Assembly: GCF_046630445.1 (NCBI RefSeq)
Contig: NC_092338.1
Span: 223,087,501 to 223,151,500, forward strand
Length of the DNA: 64,000 nucleotides
From: Rutidosis leptorrhynchoides
Lineage: Eukaryota > Streptophyta > Magnoliopsida > Asterales > Asteraceae
Reading direction: 5' to 3'
Below, piece after piece: positions 60,347-64,000 of this stretch. Under the pieces are notes generated by a model that worked only from the letters and a program-made list of their open reading frames with translations, was not told the origin of the DNA and did no database searches. The translations under genes and the position numbers were made by a program. Position 1 is the stretch's first letter. The number at the start of each line of letters is the position of its first letter.

Positions 60347-63300
60347 AAGTAGGCGTAGTAGTCGTTGTTTCTTCCTCGAGATCTTGCGTTTCCGAATTCA
60401 CGAATAGATGAGGATACTTCCTTTGCATTTGATGTTGTCTTTCCCAAGTAAACTCGGGTCCCCTTTTGGCATTCCAACGGACCTTGACAATTGGAATTCG
60501 GCTTTGTTTTAACGTTTTGACGGAGGTGTCCACAATTTCAACCGGTTCCTCCACAAAATGAAGTTTGTCATCGATAGTAAGCTCCTCAAGAGGGATGACG
60601 AGTTCGGGTTCGGCTAAACACTTTTTCAAGTTAGATACATGGAAAGTAGGATGAACGGAACTCAGTTGAGGCGGAAGATCTAAACGATAAGCAACGGTTC
60701 CAACACGCTCCAAGATTTCGAAAGGACCAATATACCGCGGATTTAGCTTCCCGCGTTTCCCGAAATGAATTACACCTTTCCAAGGTGCGACTTTTAACAT
60801 TACGCGATCACCGACTTGGAATTCGAGGTCGTTGCGTCTAGTGTCGGTATAGCTCTTTTGACGACTACGGGCCGTCCTAAGCCTATCTCGGATTTGAACG
60901 ATCTTCTCGGTTGTTTCATGAATAAGTTCGGGACCGGTGATTTGTCTGTCGCCTACTTCGGCCCAACAAAGAGGAGAACGACATTTTCGGCCATATAATG
61001 CTTCGAATGGTGCGGCGTTAATACTCGCGTGATAACTATTGTTGTAGGAGAATTCGGCGAGAGGCAAGTGCTTATCCCAAGCTTTTCCAAAGTCGACAAC
61101 GCAAGCTCGTAGCATGTCTTCCAAGGTTTGAATTGTGCGTTCGCTTTGTCCGTCGGTTTGTGGATGATATGCGGTGCTCATGTCTAAACGCGTTCCCAAT
61201 GCTTCTTGCAAAGTACGCCAAAATCTAGAAACAAAACGGCCATCTCGGTCGGAGATAATCGATAAGGGTACACCGTGTCGGGCTACGATTTCTTTGATGT
61301 AGAGTTGTGCGAGTTTCTCCATGTTGTTGGTTTCCTTCATGGCTAGGAAGTGCGCGGATTTGGTGAGTCGGTCAACAATGACCCAAATAGTATCATAACC
61401 GCCAATCGTCTTTGGTAGTTTGGTGATAAAATCCATCGTTATCCTTTCCCATTTCCATTGTGGGATTTCGGGTTGTTGAAGTAGTCCGGACGGTCTTTGA
61501 TGTTCGGCTTTGACTTTGGAGCAAGTTAGGCACTTTCCAACATAAGTAGCGACGTCCCTTTTAATGTTCGGCCACCAATATTGTTCTTTGAGGTCGTGGT
61601 ACATCTTATTGGCACCGGGGTGAATCAAATATCTTGACTTATGGGCTTTGTCTAAAATAAGGCTTCGCAAGTCCCCATAACTAGGTACCCAAATTCTTCC
61701 GGCGAAATATCGGAGTCCGGTTTCTTTAACTTCGAATCGAGAGGTGAGGACATTCAAGTGTTCGAGAGAGATGTTTTCATCCTTGAGAGCTTCGTCTTGG
61801 GCTACACGAATTTGACTATTGAGGTTGGTGTGAATGGTGATGTTTAAAGCTCGGACACGAAGAGGCACCGCTCTTTCTTTTCGACTTAAGGCATCGGCTA
61901 CTACGTTTGCCTTCCCGGGATGGTAACGAAGCTCGCAATCGTAATCGTTCAAACTTTCAATCCACCGTCGTTGTCTCATGTTTAGTTGCTTTTGATCGAA
62001 GATGTGTTGAAGGCTTTTGTGATCGGTGAAGATAGTACTCTTGGTTCCATAAAGATAGTGTCTCCACATTTTAAGTGCAAAGACAACGGCTCAGAGTTCA
62101 AGATCATGAGTCGTGTAATTCCGTTCATGAATTTTTAGTTGTCGAGAGGCATAAGCAATGACTTTCTTCCGTTGCATCAATACACACCCAAAACCATGTT
62201 TCAAGGCATCGCAATATACAACAAAATCATCATTGCCTTCGGGAAGTGACAAGATAGGAGCGTTGGTTAGCTTTGTCTTCAAGATTTGAAACGCGGATTC
62301 TTGCTCGGTCGCCCAAATGAATTTCTTTCCCTTGTGAGTTAATGCGGTTAGAGGACGTGCAACCAAAGAGAAGTTTTCGATGAATCTACGATAGTACCCG
62401 GCGAGACCCAAGAATTGACGAATGTGAGTAGGAGTAGTAGGAGTCTCCCATTTACTAATGGCTTCGATTTTCGTGGGATCGACTTTAATACCTTGATCAC
62501 TTACAACATGACCAAGAAATTGAACTTCCTTCAACCAAAATTCACACTTGGAGAATTTGGCATAAAGTCGTTCTTGTCTCAAGAGTTCAAGCACAAGTCG
62601 GAGATGTTGTTCGTGCTCTTCTTCATTTTTAGAATAGATCAATATGTCATCGATGAACACAATAACGAATTTATCGAGATACGGTTTGCACACGCGGTTC
62701 ATAAGATCCATGAACACCACCGGTGCGTTAGTGAGACCAAATGGCATGACAAGGAATTCATAACTACCATAACGAGTCCGGAAAGCGGTTTTGGAGACAT
62801 CTTCCCCCTTAACCCTTAATTGATGATAACCCGAGCGGAGATCGATTTTCGAATATACACAAGACCCTTGTAGTTGATCAAAGAGGTCATCGATGCGAGG
62901 AAGAGGATATCGGTTCTTAACCGTCAATTTATTTAGTTCACGATAATCAATGCACATTCGTAGGGATCCGTCTTTCTTTTTAACAAACAAAATCGGAGCG
63001 CCCCATGGTGAATGGCTAGGTTGGATAAAACCACGGTCAATTAGTTCTTGGATTTGACTTTGCAATTCTTGCATTTCAGATGGAGCAAGTCTATACGGTG
63101 CACGTGCTACGGGTGCGGCTCCCGGAATAAGATCGATTTGGAATTCTACCGGTCGATGAGGTGGAAGACCCGGCAATTCGTCGGGAAATACATCGGAAAA
63201 GTCACTAACAATTGGCACATCATCGATATGCTTCTCATCAGACTCGACTTTCTTAACGTGGGCAAGGATCGCAAAACAACCCTTACGGAGTAGTTTTCTA

Positions 63301-64000
63301 ACTTTAAGGCATGAAACGAGGTTGAGTCTGGTGCAACTCTTATCGCCATAAACAATCAAAGGTTCACCATTCTCGATAGAAATTCGGATTGCGTTAAGAT
63401 CACAAAGGATGTGAGATTTCGTTTTGACTAACCAATTCATACCGATTATTACATCAAAGCTTCCTAGTTCCATGGGTATCAAGTCAATTTCAAATTCCTT
63501 ACCCAAAATGTTTAACGTACACCCCCGGTAATATGTGTCGGCACTTAATAGTTTCCCGTTAGCCACTTCAATGGTATAAGTGGTATCTAATGGAAGAGGT
63601 GGAGTGCTAAAAGAATGAGTCAAAGTCTTGGATACAAAGCATTTATCGGCACCCGAATCGAATAAGCAAGAGACATAAGAATTATTGAGAAGAAACGTAC
63701 CCGTGACTAGTTCAGTGTCATCCCGGGCTTCCTCGGTATTGATGTTGAAAGCTCGGCCGCACGTGTTGGGGTTATATTTCTTCTTTGGGCATGCATTTCT
63801 ATAATGACCCGTTTGGCCACATTCGTAACAAGTGCCCGTCTTTGGTGCATTGGGCCACTTTCGAGCGACGGGAGTGGCACTTTTACAATCGTTGGCCTTA
63901 TGACCAATTCCTTGGCACCGATGGCAAATTAGCTTACTACATTCGCCAAAGTGATGTTTGTTGCATTTGTTGCAAAGAGGTAGATTTCCGGCATAACCCT
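60345..64000 (-). pseudogene. E7 gag-pol polyprotein, one stop, 5' part outside window
   Basis: The frame is open from the right edge to the stop at 60345 except for a TGA at 62091-62093, inside RNase H after DLEL (relatives have a glycine codon there). In order: three zinc knuckles (63990-63790; the first [12 protein letters not shown], then [14 protein letters not shown] and [14 protein letters not shown]); protease DSGADKCFV (about 63650); RT with FIDD (about 62650); RNase H; integrase ([20 protein letters not shown]); chromodomain-like tail ([18 protein letters not shown]). No frameshifts are seen. The Asn-rich linker of E6, if present, would lie outside the window. Any damage further 5' cannot be judged. 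Confidence 0.9.

Overview
The window reads as nuclear DNA of a flowering plant, most likely a eudicot and probably Asteraceae (the family call is inferred from the look of the elements, not searched). It is AT-rich, carries one intron-containing host gene, and is otherwise almost entirely LTR retrotransposons of the Ty3/gypsy type. I name the seven elements E1 to E7 in order of first appearance.

Layout. E1 (+) starts left of the window. Its decayed gag-pol lies at 147-4526. Its 3' LTR starts at 4565 and ends only at 42508, because three other elements have inserted into it. These are E2 (-, 6233-14542, target-site duplication AAGAC), E3 (-, 15273-33284, CTACT) and E5 (+, 33944-42427, TAGAG). 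E3 was itself hit by E4 (-, 18371-28355, CTTTT). E4 is the only element with an unbroken gag-pol. A 2.3-kb island (42509-44852) follows and holds the only host gene seen: a two-exon TAXIMIN-type small cysteine-rich peptide gene on the minus strand (43492-43976). E7 (-) then begins with its 3' LTR at 44853-60309, which is split by E6 (-, 45699-58789, ACAAT). E7's gag-pol runs off the right edge.

Element biology. E1, E2, E4, E6 and E7 are (or derive from) one chromovirus-like lineage: a single gag-protease-RT-RNase H-integrase-chromodomain reading frame, and an initiator-tRNA-Met primer site wherever that site is visible. E5 is a coding-dead relative. E3 is unrelated: it has a tRNA-Asp-like primer site and only a gag tail, so it must depend on proteins made by others. 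Extra genes lie between the 5' LTR and gag: a coiled-coil ORF in E4 (broken in E2), and in E6 an acidic-repeat ORF plus an intact F-box protein that looks captured from the host.

The least expected signals are non-coding. A short U-loop hairpin near the LTR 3' end is kept in all six related elements with a three-way covarying base pair. A second hairpin starts exactly on the gag-pol stop codon in every coding member and also covaries. E6 carries an exact internal copy of its polypurine tract at the junction between the extra genes and gag. The E7 LTR holds six palindromic 15-mers. LTR comparisons were made by eye only.
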